Positions 31,014 through 40,993 of a stretch of DNA of 64,000 nucleotides are shown one piece after another (the stretch's first letter is position 1; each line of letters starts with the position of its first letter). The notes below the pieces were generated by a model, which saw nothing but the letters and a program-made list of their open reading frames with translations, made no database searches and had not been told where the DNA came from. This stretch comes from Vibrio coralliilyticus ATCC BAA-450 (lineage in GTDB: Bacteria; Pseudomonadota; Gammaproteobacteria; Enterobacterales; Vibrionaceae): the NCBI RefSeq assembly GCF_000176135.1, contig NZ_ACZN01000012.1, positions 1 through 64,000 on the forward strand, read 5' to 3'. Position numbers and translations under genes: made by a program.

Positions 31014-31862
31014 TTACTGTTTTAAAACCGCAACAGCGGATTTACTTTGTTCAATTAATTGGTCAGCGCTCTCTTCCTGCTGAGTTAACGCAATGAAGAG
31101 CAAGTCTGTCATCAGCAGCTGACTGTCTCGTGCTGTAATGGAAGAGCTTCTTATCTGCTCCTCATCTGCCGCCGTCATCAGTTTGATGTCGGCGTATCTA
31201 TCCAATGGTGTCGGAGCCAGCTGACTGATGATGATCACCTTAGCGCCTTTACTGCGTGCCAGTTGAGCAATGCTCAGCACCTCTCGACTTCGCCCGGAAT
31301 ACGACAACGCAACCAGCACATCGTTCTCACTCAGCGCTGCGGCATTGGCTATCTGAATATGTGCATCGTACTCGCAGTGCACCGCATGGCCAATTTTGGT
31401 CAGCTTGTAGCTCAAATCTTTGGCGACCAGCGAAGAAGCGCCAACGCCCGCAATCTGAATTTTTCCGGCTAAGTGCAGGTAGCCTGCCGCTTGCTGAATC
31501 GTGTCTGCATCATTGAGTGCTACAGTTCGGTCAAGTGACTGCTGTTTACTCGATAATAACTTAGCCATCACCAGAGCCATGTTATCGCTGCGTGAGATGG
31601 TGCCGTGAATCGCTTTCTTTGAACTGGGTTGATACGCCAATTCACTCTCATATAAGCGAATTTTCAAATCGGAGAAGCCACTGTAGCCGATCTTCTGACT
31701 AAATTTCACGATTGTCGATTGGCTGACACCGATGGCTTTTGCCAGCTCAGGAGAAGAGAACTGTTTTACCTGTTGAGGGTATTCGAGTAAATATCGAGCT
31801 ATCTTGTTATCTGCTGGTGAAAGCTGAGGTAACAGTGCACGAATTCGAGCTAAACCTTTCAT
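31014..31862 (-). CDS. RpiR/MurR-type sugar-phosphate regulator
   Basis: 282 residues. An N-terminal HTH of the RpiR family (about 1-77, with ELAKAIGVSQSTIVKFSQKIGY) precedes a C-terminal SIS sugar-phosphate-binding domain (about 125-255). E. coli MurR of the same architecture represses murQP and is relieved by MurNAc-6-phosphate. Here the gene stands between nagZ and a divergent operon ending in anmK-murQ, so MurNAc-6-P is a reasonable ligand (inference). GGAATA-type palindromes in the divergent gap are candidate operators. Confidence 0.88.
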   Translation of the reverse strand: MKGLARIRALLPQLSPADNKIARYLLEYPQQVKQFSSPELAKAIGVSQSTIVKFSQKIGYSGFSDLKIRLYESELAYQPSSKKAIHGTISRSDNMALVMAKLLSSKQQSLDRTVALNDADTIQQAAGYLHLAGKIQIAGVGASSLVAKDLSYKLTKIGHAVHCEYDAHIQIANAAALSENDVLVALSYSGRSREVLSIAQLARSKGAKVIIISQLAPTPLDRYADIKLMTAADEEQIRSSSITARDSQLLMTDLLFIALTQQEESADQLIEQSKSAVAVLKQ

Positions 31863-31911
31863 CTTCCCCTCCTCTATTTGATTTTCAGTGTACTCAGCCG
31901 CGTTAAACTGG

Positions 31912-32032
31912 GGAATAGTTATTCCAGTCCAAACAGAAATTTGGAATAAACTAACGCGTGAACTGAGAACAGGATCATAGAATCAAAGCGGTCATTATTC
32001 CATCAAAGAATAGACTTAGGAATGAACTATTC
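31912..32032. promoter_or_regulatory. Cluster of GGAATA/TATTCC operator-like motifs
   Basis: The gap between the RpiR gene and the symporter holds a perfect palindrome GGAATA-GT-TATTCC (31912-31925). It also holds a half site GGAATA (31943-31948), TATTCC-N6-GAATA (31996-32012) and GGAATGAACTATTC (32019-32032). They are probably operators of the adjacent RpiR-family regulator. Confidence 0.6.
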
Positions 32033-32096
32033 ATATCAGCATACTGCTAAAAAACGATAAATAGATTCCCTACATGATTCAGGCTATGGAGCTGCG

Positions 32097-33689
32097 ATGA
32101 ATTCTTTATTTACCTCTCTCGACTGGGCTGTGTTCGCCTTATACTTTGCGATCATTGCCTATACTGGCTGGCATTTCAGCCGAGTCAAAATTACTTCCAC
32201 TAAGGATTACTTCCTTGGTGGGAATAGTATGCCAATGTGGGTAGTGGCCGTTTCCGTTCTGGCAACATCTCAGTCAGCGGCAACATTTCTGGGCGGCCCA
32301 GATTCCAGTTACCGTGGTGACTTAACTTACCTAGCCACCAATATAGGCGGTATTCTCGGCGCTCTGTTCGTTGCTTGGATTCTGATCCCACGCTTCTACC
32401 AGAATAAAGTGTCGACTGTTTATGAATTACTCAAAGTACGTTTTGGCGAGAAAACCAAACAGCGTGCCGGGCTGATGTATCTGGTTGGACGCGTTTTTGC
32501 TTCTGGCTCACGACTGTATATGGCAGCGATTGCGGTCTCGATGATTCTGTTTACCAACATCAACCCAACCAGCGTTATCGCTTCGGTTGTTATTTTGGTC
32601 GTTGTTGGCCTTGCTTACACTTACATGGGTGGGATTCGCTCTGTAATCTGGAGTGACCTGATCCAGTTAATTGTTTACGTCGGCGCGGCGCTGGCTGTAA
32701 TTATTTACCTGCTGGGTCAATTTCCAGCAGACTTTAGCCAAATCATGCACGTGTTAGAGAACCCAGGGCCAGAACAAGACTCAAAGCTTACCTTGCTCGA
32801 CTTTAGCCTTGATTTCTCACCAGCAGGAACCTTTAGCTTCTGGGCTTGTATTACTGGCTTCGTGCTACTGAATATCGGTGCGTTTGGCCTCGATCAAGAT
32901 ATGACTCAACGCGTTTTAACCTGTAAGACCGCCAAACAAGGCTCACAGGCAATGGTTAATTCAATTATCTTTTCACTGCCGATTGTTCTGATTTTTATGA
33001 CCATTGGCTTGCTATTGTATGTGTTCTACCAGCGTCCTGATCTGATGGGAGTCGAAGGGCAAGATGTCGTACAAAGCTTCAATGGCGAAAATGTCACTAT
33101 CTTTATGTACTACGTGCTGAACGAAATGCCAGCAGGCTTACGTGGCCTCGTGACGGTGGGAGTTGTCGCTGCGGCGCTATCGACGCTGAACTCTGGTCTT
33201 AACTCAATGTCTTCCGTGGCCACTCAAGACTTGTACAAGCCATGGAAAGAAGCTCGTGATGGCCAGCAAGATGACGTCCACTATGTCAAAGTCGGTCGAT
33301 TTGGAATGGCAATTGCGGCAGTTGCACTGGGTAGCATGGGAATCTTGTGTTTCTACTGGCAGCAATACACGGACATGCCACTGCTCGCGTTCGCACTCAG
33401 TGTGATGGTATTTGCCTACACGGGTCTCCTTGGTGTCTATTTCACCGCTCTGTTTACGGACCGAGGCAGTGAGCGTTCGGTTGCGATGGCACTGGTCGCT
33501 GGCTTCCTGACCACACTGTTGCTGCAGGCTTACGTTTGGGACAACACGCTCGGGCTCATCAATCCAGATTGGGCAGGGCTGAGCTTAGCGTTCCCTTATC
33601 AGCTTTGTATCGGTACCTTAGTTTCATTTGGTGTCTGCTTGTGTGGTAAAACACAGCCACAAGAGCAGTTGCAAACGGCTCGACTATGA
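32097..33689 (+). CDS. Sodium:solute symporter (SSS family), probably amino sugar
   Basis: A 530-residue inner-membrane protein with about 13-14 hydrophobic helices and the SSS-family pattern (N-terminal Na-site helix, TSQSAATFLGGPDSSYRGDL). It is the first gene of a run with a sugar kinase, anmK and murQ, and its stop codon overlaps the next start (ATGA). The context suggests uptake of MurNAc, anhydroMurNAc, GlcNAc or their disaccharide, replacing the PTS transporter MurP of E. coli. The substrate is inferred, not seen. GGAG precedes the ATG. Confidence 0.88.
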   Translation: MNSLFTSLDWAVFALYFAIIAYTGWHFSRVKITSTKDYFLGGNSMPMWVVAVSVLATSQSAATFLGGPDSSYRGDLTYLATNIGGILGALFVAWILIPRFYQNKVSTVYELLKVRFGEKTKQRAGLMYLVGRVFASGSRLYMAAIAVSMILFTNINPTSVIASVVILVVVGLAYTYMGGIRSVIWSDLIQLIVYVGAALAVIIYLLGQFPADFSQIMHVLENPGPEQDSKLTLLDFSLDFSPAGTFSFWACITGFVLLNIGAFGLDQDMTQRVLTCKTAKQGSQAMVNSIIFSLPIVLIFMTIGLLLYVFYQRPDLMGVEGQDVVQSFNGENVTIFMYYVLNEMPAGLRGLVTVGVVAAALSTLNSGLNSMSSVATQDLYKPWKEARDGQQDDVHYVKVGRFGMAIAAVALGSMGILCFYWQQYTDMPLLAFALSVMVFAYTGLLGVYFTALFTDRGSERSVAMALVAGFLTTLLLQAYVWDNTLGLINPDWAGLSLAFPYQLCIGTLVSFGVCLCGKTQPQEQLQTARL

Positions 33690-34564
33690 TTACGCATTTA
33701 CTTGCAATCGACGGAGGCGGAACCAAAACCGCCTTACGTCTGACAGCTTTAGACTCGCTAGCGACTAACCCGGCTTTCATCTTGACTGTGGGCCCGTCTT
33801 CTCTAACTCAACAAAAAGAGCAAGCGCATCATCAAATACGGGAGGCAATTGAAACTTGCCTAGCACAAGTAAAACTGACGCCTCAGCAGGTATTCATTGT
33901 CATTGGCGTTGCCGGCGCTGGCAACGTCAATGCAAGACAAGCACTTGAGCAGTCGCTACTCAAATACCCTAACCGCTTAGTTACAACCGATGCTCATATT
34001 TCTTTATTGGGTGTCAATCAAGGTCAAGCCGTGAACTGCCTCGCCATTGGTACAGGCAGTGTAGCTACCCGGCTAGAGACCGATGGCTCAACTCACATGT
34101 ATGGCGGTTGGGGCTTTCCAATTGGCGATCAAGGTGGTGGCGCTTGGCTAGGGCAACAGGCCGTACAGGCATTAATTGAAGCCATTGAACAGCAAACTAC
34201 TAGCCCGTTGACCGACTATCTATCTCAGCATCTGGGAAGCCAGCGCGGTGATATTTTGCAATGGCTGACCACAGCGAATGCTTCACGCTTTGCGCAATTG
34301 GTCCCTGCCCTTTTGGACCACGCGCATCAAGGCTGCCCAGTAAGCCATGTGATTCTTAGACGTGGGCAGAATCATATTGATGAGCTTGTGACAAAGTGCT
34401 GTGAAAATAATGAGTTAGATATCGCTTTTTTAGGAAGTTTGGGCGCATACTATCAGCAACATATCAGTGATAAATGGCGCTCACGCCTCATCACTTCAAA
34501 AGGAGATGCACTTGATGGTGCAACTCTGTTAGCCAGACAACAGGTGGAAATTCGTAATGGATAA
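33686..34564 (+). CDS. BadF/BadG-type amino-sugar kinase
   Basis: A 292-residue ASKHA-fold kinase of the BadF/BadG/BcrA/BcrD ATPase family, which includes N-acetylglucosamine and glucosamine kinases. The phosphate-1 motif LAIDGGGTKTALRL opens the protein, and IGTGSVATR plus GGWGFPIGDQGGGAWLG are typical of GlcNAc kinases. It overlaps the symporter stop by 4 bases and anmK by 8, so expression is tightly coupled. It likely phosphorylates GlcNAc released by NagZ or incoming amino sugar. GlcNAc versus GlcN versus MurNAc cannot be settled by sequence alone. Confidence 0.85.
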   Translation: MITHLLAIDGGGTKTALRLTALDSLATNPAFILTVGPSSLTQQKEQAHHQIREAIETCLAQVKLTPQQVFIVIGVAGAGNVNARQALEQSLLKYPNRLVTTDAHISLLGVNQGQAVNCLAIGTGSVATRLETDGSTHMYGGWGFPIGDQGGGAWLGQQAVQALIEAIEQQTTSPLTDYLSQHLGSQRGDILQWLTTANASRFAQLVPALLDHAHQGCPVSHVILRRGQNHIDELVTKCCENNELDIAFLGSLGAYYQQHISDKWRSRLITSKGDALDGATLLARQQVEIRNG

Positions 34565-35666
34565 AGAGCTTTATATTGGCATCATGTCCGGCACCAGTCT
34601 GGACGGTATTGATGTCGCACTAGTAGAAGTAAGTGACGGACACATTCAGTTAATCGACCATGCCGATTACCCAATACCTTTGGCGGTCAAAGAGCAAGTG
34701 CTCGATATCTGTCTCGGCCAACAAACCAATTTAAAACAGGTAGGCACCCTGGATCACCAACTGGGCCATTTGTATGCCGATGCAGTGTTAGCTTTACTTG
34801 AAAAAACAGGTCACAGTAAAGAGCAAATTACCGCGATCGGTAACCACGGTCAGACGGTTTTCCACCAGCCAACAGGTGACGCGCCGTTCACGACTCAGAT
34901 CGGTGATGCCAATATCATTGCAACACGAACCGGCATTACAACAATTGCCGATTTCAGACGTAAAGACATAGCTCTGGGTGGGCAAGGCGCACCACTGGTT
35001 CCAGCCTTCCATCAGTCGCTGTTTCAATCAAATACATCGAGCACAGTCGTGCTCAATATTGGCGGAATTGCCAACATCTCCGTGCTTCGCCCTGATCACC
35101 CTGTCATTGGTTATGATACCGGGCCGGGCAACATGTTGATGGACGCTTGGTGTCACCAGCACCAAGGCCAGCCTTACGACAAAGACGCCTTATTTGCACA
35201 GAAAGGTCATGTCGATACAGCACTGCTCAACACCCTACTTCAGGAGCCGTATCTTTCGCAAAAAGCACCAAAGAGCACGGGGCGAGAGCTGTTTAATTTA
35301 CCTTGGTTAGAGGCTATTCTGAGCAACCATAACTGCTCCGCTGAAGATGTTCAGCGAACATTGTGTGAATACACCGCGCGAACCATTAGCTCCGAGGTAG
35401 AGAAATACTCGCTGGGAGAGCAGCCACAACTATTGGTTTGTGGCGGTGGCGCCTGTAATCCACTGTTGATGAATCGCCTGAAAGCACTACTACCTGCTTG
35501 GTCTGTCGATTCTACAGACTCACAAGGTGTCGACAGTCAGAATATGGAAGCGATGGCATTTGCTTGGCTTGCCTATCGCCGCATTCACAACCTGCCAAGC
35601 AATTTGCCAGAAGTCACCGGAGCGAGCCATCCTGCTTCTCTTGGTGTGATGTACTTTGCCGATTAA
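34557..35666 (+). CDS. anmK: Anhydro-N-acetylmuramic acid kinase AnmK
   Basis: A 369-residue enzyme converting 1,6-anhydroMurNAc plus ATP to MurNAc-6-phosphate by ring opening and phosphorylation. It starts with the family signature YIGIMSGTSLDGIDVALVE, followed by the ATP-site elements NIGGIANISV and VCGGGACNPLLM. The length equals E. coli AnmK. It overlaps the kinase gene and is 12 bases before murQ, which consumes its product. Confidence 0.97.
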   Translation: MDKELYIGIMSGTSLDGIDVALVEVSDGHIQLIDHADYPIPLAVKEQVLDICLGQQTNLKQVGTLDHQLGHLYADAVLALLEKTGHSKEQITAIGNHGQTVFHQPTGDAPFTTQIGDANIIATRTGITTIADFRRKDIALGGQGAPLVPAFHQSLFQSNTSSTVVLNIGGIANISVLRPDHPVIGYDTGPGNMLMDAWCHQHQGQPYDKDALFAQKGHVDTALLNTLLQEPYLSQKAPKSTGRELFNLPWLEAILSNHNCSAEDVQRTLCEYTARTISSEVEKYSLGEQPQLLVCGGGACNPLLMNRLKALLPAWSVDSTDSQGVDSQNMEAMAFAWLAYRRIHNLPSNLPEVTGASHPASLGVMYFAD

Positions 35667-36602
<936 letters not shown>

Positions 36603-36605
36603 CGT

Positions 36606-36636
36606 AAAAAGGCTTGGTAAACACCAAGCCTTTTTA
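36606..36636. terminator. Bidirectional terminator between murQ and lipoprotein gene
   Basis: AAAAAGGCTTGG (36606-36617) pairs with CCAAGCCTTTTT (36624-36635), giving a T run on both strands. Confidence 0.92.
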
Positions 36637-36637
36637 T

Positions 36638-36988
36638 TTAGTAATACTCGTTAGCGTGCTCATCCCAACCACGCTTCCATTCCATACGAAACTTCTGCGC
36701 ATCTGCCGTGCCTTCACACACGCCCTCATAATATTGCCCCGTTAAGCCAATCTGATAGGCAACATTCGGGTTGCAGTACTCTTTAATTCCGCTCAGGTAA
36801 CCCTGATCATAGTCGCCCTGTTTGACACTGCCCAAGCTGGCCAGCTCTTTAAACGGACGCTGAGCTTGACCACGTACGCCGTCTTGGTACCCAATCTCAT
36901 ACCAGTCCCCTTCCTTGGCCAGTTGTTCAGTACTGGCGGCGCAAGCCATCAAGGTCGATACCAACATCAGAAAAATGAGTTTTCTCAT
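36638..36988 (-). CDS. DUF2799-type small lipoprotein
   Basis: 116 residues with a lipoprotein signal peptide ending LMAC (Cys16). The mature part contains Gly-Tyr/Asp repeats (GYQDGVRGQ, GYLSGIKEYC, GLTGQYYEGVCEGT) and C-terminal WKRGWDEHANEYY, as in DUF2799 proteins of gammaproteobacteria. Function unknown. It is divergent from cstA, so the repeat array at 37026-37113 could affect it too. Confidence 0.8.
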   Translation of the reverse strand: MRKLIFLMLVSTLMACAASTEQLAKEGDWYEIGYQDGVRGQAQRPFKELASLGSVKQGDYDQGYLSGIKEYCNPNVAYQIGLTGQYYEGVCEGTADAQKFRMEWKRGWDEHANEYY

Positions 36989-37025
36989 TGTTTTTCCTTG
37001 TTTTTATAGAAACTCTATTAATGAA

Positions 37026-37113
37026 ACCACTAAATCCTCAACATTGCCACTCACAAAGAGGAAAAACCACTTAATGGTGCCAAATACCACTCAATTGGGT
37101 ATACGACCACTCA
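37026..37113 (+). promoter_or_regulatory. Five direct repeats, 20-bp period (BtsR/LytTR sites) upstream of cstA
   Basis: ACCACTAA (37026-37033), GCCACTCA (37046-37053), ACCACTTA (37066-37073), ACCACTCA (37086-37093) and ACCACTCA (37106-37113) start exactly 20 bases apart. The 8-mer matches the ACC[AG]CT[CT]A half site reported for E. coli BtsR (YehT). The last repeat ends about 35 bases before a TAATAT -10 element (37149-37154) that has no good -35, as expected for an activator-dependent promoter. Confidence 0.85.
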
Positions 37114-37195
37114 ATTGAGATCCGAATGTGGATTGTTTCGAGTCAGCGTAATATCCAGGCTGAACTTATTAAATTATCACTAAGGAACGAGTGCT

Positions 37196-38680
37196 ATGTT
37201 GTGGTTTTTAACCTGTGTTGCAGCCTTGATAGGTGGATACTTCATTTATGGGGCATTTGTTGAGAAAGTTTTCGGCATCAATGAAAAACGCCAAACTCCA
37301 GCCCACACACAAGCTGATGGCGTCGACTATGTTCCAATGTCGACTAAGAAAGTCTATCTGGTTCAGCTTCTGAACATCGCTGGTGTTGGCCCTATCTTCG
37401 GTCCTATCATGGGCGCGCTTTACGGCCCAGCTGCTATGCTGTGGATTGTCATTGGCTGTATTTTCGCAGGTGCCGTGCACGACTACTTCTCCGGCATGCT
37501 GTCGGTACGTAACGGTGGCGCTTCTGTACCAACAATCACAGGCCGCTATCTAGGCAATGGTGCAAAACACTTTATGAATATCTTTGCCATTGTCCTATTG
37601 CTTCTGGTCGGTGTGGTATTCGTTTCAGCACCAGCAGGGATGATCACTAACCTGATCAACGATCAGACAAGCCTGTCTGTCAGCATGACGACCATGGTCA
37701 TTGCCATTTTTGCTTACTACATCATCGCCACTATCGTTCCTGTCGACAAAATCATCGGTCGCTTTTACCCACTGTTTGGCGCTCTTTTGATCTTTATGTC
37801 GGTTGGCTTGATGACAGCAGTGGCGATATCTAGCGAGCACACCGTAATGGGCGATTTCCAAGTAACGGATATGTTCACTAACCTCAACCCGAACGACATG
37901 CCACTGTGGCCAGCGCTATTTATCACCATCGCATGTGGTGCTATCTCTGGTTTCCACGCTACTCAGTCACCTTTGATGGCTCGTTGTATGGAGAATGAGA
38001 AAAATGGTCGATTCGTTTTCTACGGTGCCATGATTGGTGAAGGTGTGATTGCGCTTATCTGGTGTGCGATTGCTCTATCTTTCTTCGGTAACCTTGATGC
38101 GCTTTCTGAAGCTGTGAAAAACGGCGGCCCAGGTAACGTAGTATACAGTTCTTCATTTGGCCTGCTTGGTGTATTTGGTGGTGTGATTGCCTTCTTAGGT
38201 GTCGTGATTCTACCAATTACATCCGGTGATACTGCGTTCCGCTCTAGCCGTTTGATCTTGGCTGAATACTTCAACATGGAACAGAAAACGCTACGTAACC
38301 GCCTACTGATGGCTGTCCCTCTTTTCGTGATTGGTGGCATCCTAACTCAGGTAGACTTCGGTGTTATCTGGCGTTACTTCGGCTTCGCTAACCAGACAAC
38401 AGCAGTTATGATGCTGTGGACGGCTTCAGCTTACCTACTTCGTCACAACAAGCTGCACTGGATCACTACGATTCCAGCAATCTTTATGACGACTGTCGTG
38501 GTGACCTTTATCCTAAACAACAGCACGCTAGGGTTTGGTCTACCAATGAACGTTTCTACCATCGCTGGTATCTTGTTCTCACTTGCGACAACGGCCTACG
38601 TCATCAAAAAGTCTAAAGGCAAAGGGGAAACTGACCTAGCGGATGAAGACAAGCCAAAAGTAGCGACTGAAACCGCTTAA
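37196..38680 (+). CDS. cstA: CstA-family carbon-starvation transporter (probable pyruvate transporter)
   Basis: A 494-residue polytopic inner-membrane protein of the CstA/BtsT family. Many conserved Gly-Pro loops are visible: NIAGVGPIFGPIMGALYG, ISGFHATQSPLMARC and ITSGDTAFRSSRLI. It is clearly shorter than E. coli CstA and BtsT (about 700 residues), lacking much of their C-terminal half. BtsT and the Vibrio BtsU are pyruvate/H+ symporters activated by BtsR. The btsSR genes 7 kb away and the repeat array at this promoter argue for the same role. Single gene, ending at a terminator. Confidence 0.88.
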   Translation: MLWFLTCVAALIGGYFIYGAFVEKVFGINEKRQTPAHTQADGVDYVPMSTKKVYLVQLLNIAGVGPIFGPIMGALYGPAAMLWIVIGCIFAGAVHDYFSGMLSVRNGGASVPTITGRYLGNGAKHFMNIFAIVLLLLVGVVFVSAPAGMITNLINDQTSLSVSMTTMVIAIFAYYIIATIVPVDKIIGRFYPLFGALLIFMSVGLMTAVAISSEHTVMGDFQVTDMFTNLNPNDMPLWPALFITIACGAISGFHATQSPLMARCMENEKNGRFVFYGAMIGEGVIALIWCAIALSFFGNLDALSEAVKNGGPGNVVYSSSFGLLGVFGGVIAFLGVVILPITSGDTAFRSSRLILAEYFNMEQKTLRNRLLMAVPLFVIGGILTQVDFGVIWRYFGFANQTTAVMMLWTASAYLLRHNKLHWITTIPAIFMTTVVVTFILNNSTLGFGLPMNVSTIAGILFSLATTAYVIKKSKGKGETDLADEDKPKVATETA

Positions 38681-38703
38681 GTCTATAGATTGGCATATTG
38701 ATT

Positions 38704-38730
38704 AAGGCTCCTTAGGGAGCCTTTTCTTTT
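38704..38730 (+). terminator. Terminator of cstA
   Basis: AAGGCTCC (38704-38711) pairs with GGAGCCTT (38716-38723), followed by TTCTTTT. Confidence 0.88.
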
Positions 38731-38822
38731 GTCTGAAACTGCTAAACAAGCGTCGATGAGCAAAATGCTCACGATAGCGAAAAATCAGATTAAAGCCAGT
38801 TTTCTGCATTTAAATCAGATGT

Positions 38823-38847
38823 AAAAAAGGCGACTTAGTGTCGCCTT
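38823..38847 (-). terminator. Terminator of the ispH operon
   Basis: AAGGCGAC (38827-38834) pairs with GTCGCCTT (38840-38847), with a six-T run on the minus strand; 17 bases after the ispH stop. Confidence 0.9.
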
Positions 38848-38864
38848 GTTATCCTTTCAAGTCT

Positions 38865-39830
38865 CTAGTCGACCTGTTTAATCTGTAGCTCTTTTGGTAC
38901 TTCAAAGAACATGTTTTCTTCACGGCCGAGTACTTCTTCTACCGAACGTGTGCCAACAAGCTCTTTGATGCGTTCCAGAATCTGATTAACCAACTCTTCT
39001 GGCGCTGACGCCCCCGCCGTTACACCTACTTTCACTTTATCGTTAAACCATTCGGGCTCGATATCTTCCGGGCAGTCTGTCAGATACCCTGGAGTACCCA
39101 GCTTTTCAGCCAGCTCTTTCAGACGAGTCGAGTTAGATGAGTTTTTAGAACCGACAACAATCACTACATCAACGTCTGTTGCCATTTCTCGTACTGCATC
39201 CTGACGATTCTGTGTGGCGTAACAGATATCGTCTTTGCGTGGCCCCTGAATCTCTGGGAAGACGCGACGCAGCTCAGTTATAACATCAGCGGTTTCATCT
39301 ACAGACAATGTCGTCTGACTTACGTAATGCAGATTACTCTGGTCTTTGACTTTTGCTTTGAGAGCGGCCACATCCGCTGGCGTCTCAACTAAGTACATAC
39401 CACCTTGTTCACTGGCATACTGGCCCATTGTACCTTCGACTTCTGGGTGTCCAGCATGACCGATCAAGACCACTTCCATATGACGACGGCTTGCACGAGC
39501 CACTTCCATATGAACTTTGGTTACCAGTGGGCAAGTCGCATCAAAGACGGTCAGATCACGCTCTTTCGCTTCTTTACGAACAGCCTGAGACACACCATGA
39601 GCAGAGAAAATCACAATATTGTCATCTGGCACTTCATGAAGCTCTTCCACAAAGATAGCGCCTCTTTGCTTAAGACCTTCGACCACAAATCGATTGTGCA
39701 CAACTTCATGACGAACATAAATCGGCGGTTGATACATTTCTAATGCACGCTCAACAATGCTGATCGCGCGATCAACACCTGCACAAAAGCCACGTGGGTT
39801 GGCTAAAAGAATTTTCATTTCATTGCTCAT
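38865..39830 (-). CDS. ispH: 4-Hydroxy-3-methylbut-2-enyl diphosphate reductase IspH
   Basis: A 321-residue iron-sulphur enzyme making IPP and DMAPP in the last MEP-pathway step. The three cluster-binding cysteines are visible in [19 protein letters not shown] and ICYATQNRQ. The start at 39830 adds four residues before [12 protein letters not shown], and neither start has a strong ribosome-binding site. It follows fkpB by 26 bases. The conserved ribF-ileS-lspA-fkpB-ispH order of E. coli is kept. Confidence 0.97.
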   Translation of the reverse strand: MSNEMKILLANPRGFCAGVDRAISIVERALEMYQPPIYVRHEVVHNRFVVEGLKQRGAIFVEELHEVPDDNIVIFSAHGVSQAVRKEAKERDLTVFDATCPLVTKVHMEVARASRRHMEVVLIGHAGHPEVEGTMGQYASEQGGMYLVETPADVAALKAKVKDQSNLHYVSQTTLSVDETADVITELRRVFPEIQGPRKDDICYATQNRQDAVREMATDVDVVIVVGSKNSSNSTRLKELAEKLGTPGYLTDCPEDIEPEWFNDKVKVGVTAGASAPEELVNQILERIKELVGTRSVEEVLGREENMFFEVPKELQIKQVD

Positions 39831-39856
39831 AGTGATTATTTTATCGCTTCAGGCCG

Positions 39857-40288
39857 CTATTCTACTGACAAAATTTCAACTTCAAAAGTCACATCTTGCC
39901 CTGCTAGCGGGTGGTTGAAATCAACCGTCACTGAGTCACCCGCAATTTCGGTAATGATTCCAGGGATTTCCATACCATCAGGGCCAGAGAAAGCCATGAT
40001 TGTGCCCACTTCAACTTCTGCATCACCAACAAATCTTGCACGATCCATATGATGTACATTGTCTGGGTTCGGCGCACCAAAGGCATCTTCCGCTTTCAGC
40101 TCAATCGCCTTTTGCTCACCCACTTCAAGTCCTAGCAAGCATTGCTCAAAGTTTTCACTTAGGCTGCCATCACCGATAACGAGCTTGGCAGGCTTACCCA
40201 TGTTGTGCGTGCTATCCGCAACCGAGCCATCTTTAAGTTTGATTGTAAAATGCAGCGTTACTGCGGATTCCTGGACAATAGTGGTCAC
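39857..40288 (-). CDS. fkpB: FKBP-type peptidyl-prolyl isomerase FkpB (SlpA)
   Basis: A 143-residue SlyD-like FKBP with an inserted chaperone flap (about 70-125) but without the His-rich tail of SlyD. It begins VTLHFTIKLKDGSVADST and ends HPLAGQDVTFEVEILSVE. It lies between lspA and ispH; a hairpin with a T run separates it from lspA. Confidence 0.94.
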   Translation of the reverse strand: MTTIVQESAVTLHFTIKLKDGSVADSTHNMGKPAKLVIGDGSLSENFEQCLLGLEVGEQKAIELKAEDAFGAPNPDNVHHMDRARFVGDAEVEVGTIMAFSGPDGMEIPGIITEIAGDSVTVDFNHPLAGQDVTFEVEILSVE

Positions 40289-40349
40289 AATACTGTTTCC
40301 TTGTTATTGGAGATATTGGCTTCTATTCAATAGAGGCTTCGTTATAGTA

Positions 40350-40382
40350 AAAAGCGCTCTCTGAATCAACAGACAGCGCTTA
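40350..40382 (-). terminator. Terminator or attenuating hairpin between lspA and fkpB
   Basis: AAGCGCT-C-TCTG pairs with CAGA-C-AGCGCTT (40353-40381) with one mismatch, and TTTTTAC follows on the minus strand. It suggests that fkpB-ispH is at least partly uncoupled from ileS-lspA. Confidence 0.7.
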
Positions 40383-40404
40383 GGGTTATTCGAACATTAT
40401 CAGC

Positions 40405-40917
40405 TTACGCTTTTTTTTCAGCGTCTTTTTTACGAAATCCATCAAGGATAATCATTGCAGCACCAATACAAATCGTACTGTCTGCCAAATTAAACGCTGG
40501 CCAGTGGTAGTCACCCCAGAAAAAGTCTAGGTAATCGACAACATAACCGTGTACCACACGATCAAACACGTTACCCACCGCACCACCGATGATCATGGCA
40601 TAAGCTACATTATTCCATTTCTCTTTTGCTGGCAGTTTACTCATCCAGTAAGTCAGCATAGCGGTTACCGCAAAAGCGATACCCGTAAACAACCAACGTT
40701 GCCAGCCAGCCTGATCGCTAAGGAAGCTAAATGCAGCACCGTAGTTATGTACGTAAAGCAGATTAAAGAAAGGCAGTACCTCAATACGATTCGCCCAGCC
40801 ATAACCCATGTTATCCATCACAAACAGCTTAATACCGATATCTGCTAGAAAGATAACCAATGCTAGCCACAACCAGCGCACGCCTGATTGCTTCAAAGTG
40901 AGTGCTTGTTCGCTCAT
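40405..40917 (-). CDS. lspA: Lipoprotein signal peptidase LspA
   Basis: A 170-residue inner-membrane aspartyl protease with four hydrophobic helices that cleaves prolipoprotein signal peptides before the lipidated Cys. Catalytic Asp128 (in VVDYLDF) and Asp146 (in FNLADS) are present. It lies 76 bases after ileS. It serves the lipoproteins in this window (BamD, NlpI, the DUF2799 protein), and lgt at 51 kb acts just before it. Confidence 0.97.
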   Translation of the reverse strand: MSEQALTLKQSGVRWLWLALVIFLADIGIKLFVMDNMGYGWANRIEVLPFFNLLYVHNYGAAFSFLSDQAGWQRWLFTGIAFAVTAMLTYWMSKLPAKEKWNNVAYAMIIGGAVGNVFDRVVHGYVVDYLDFFWGDYHWPAFNLADSTICIGAAMIILDGFRKKDAEKKA

Positions 40918-40993
40918 ACAATTCCTAAAAGTAGCCCCAGTCAGTACTGGGGCTATATTATCTCAATAAAGTTCAACTTCTAGTTGCTATAAA

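Noticed and set aside
38020..38340. A 106-codon minus-strand frame opposite cstA
   Set aside because: Shadow of the conserved transporter gene; no supporting signals.
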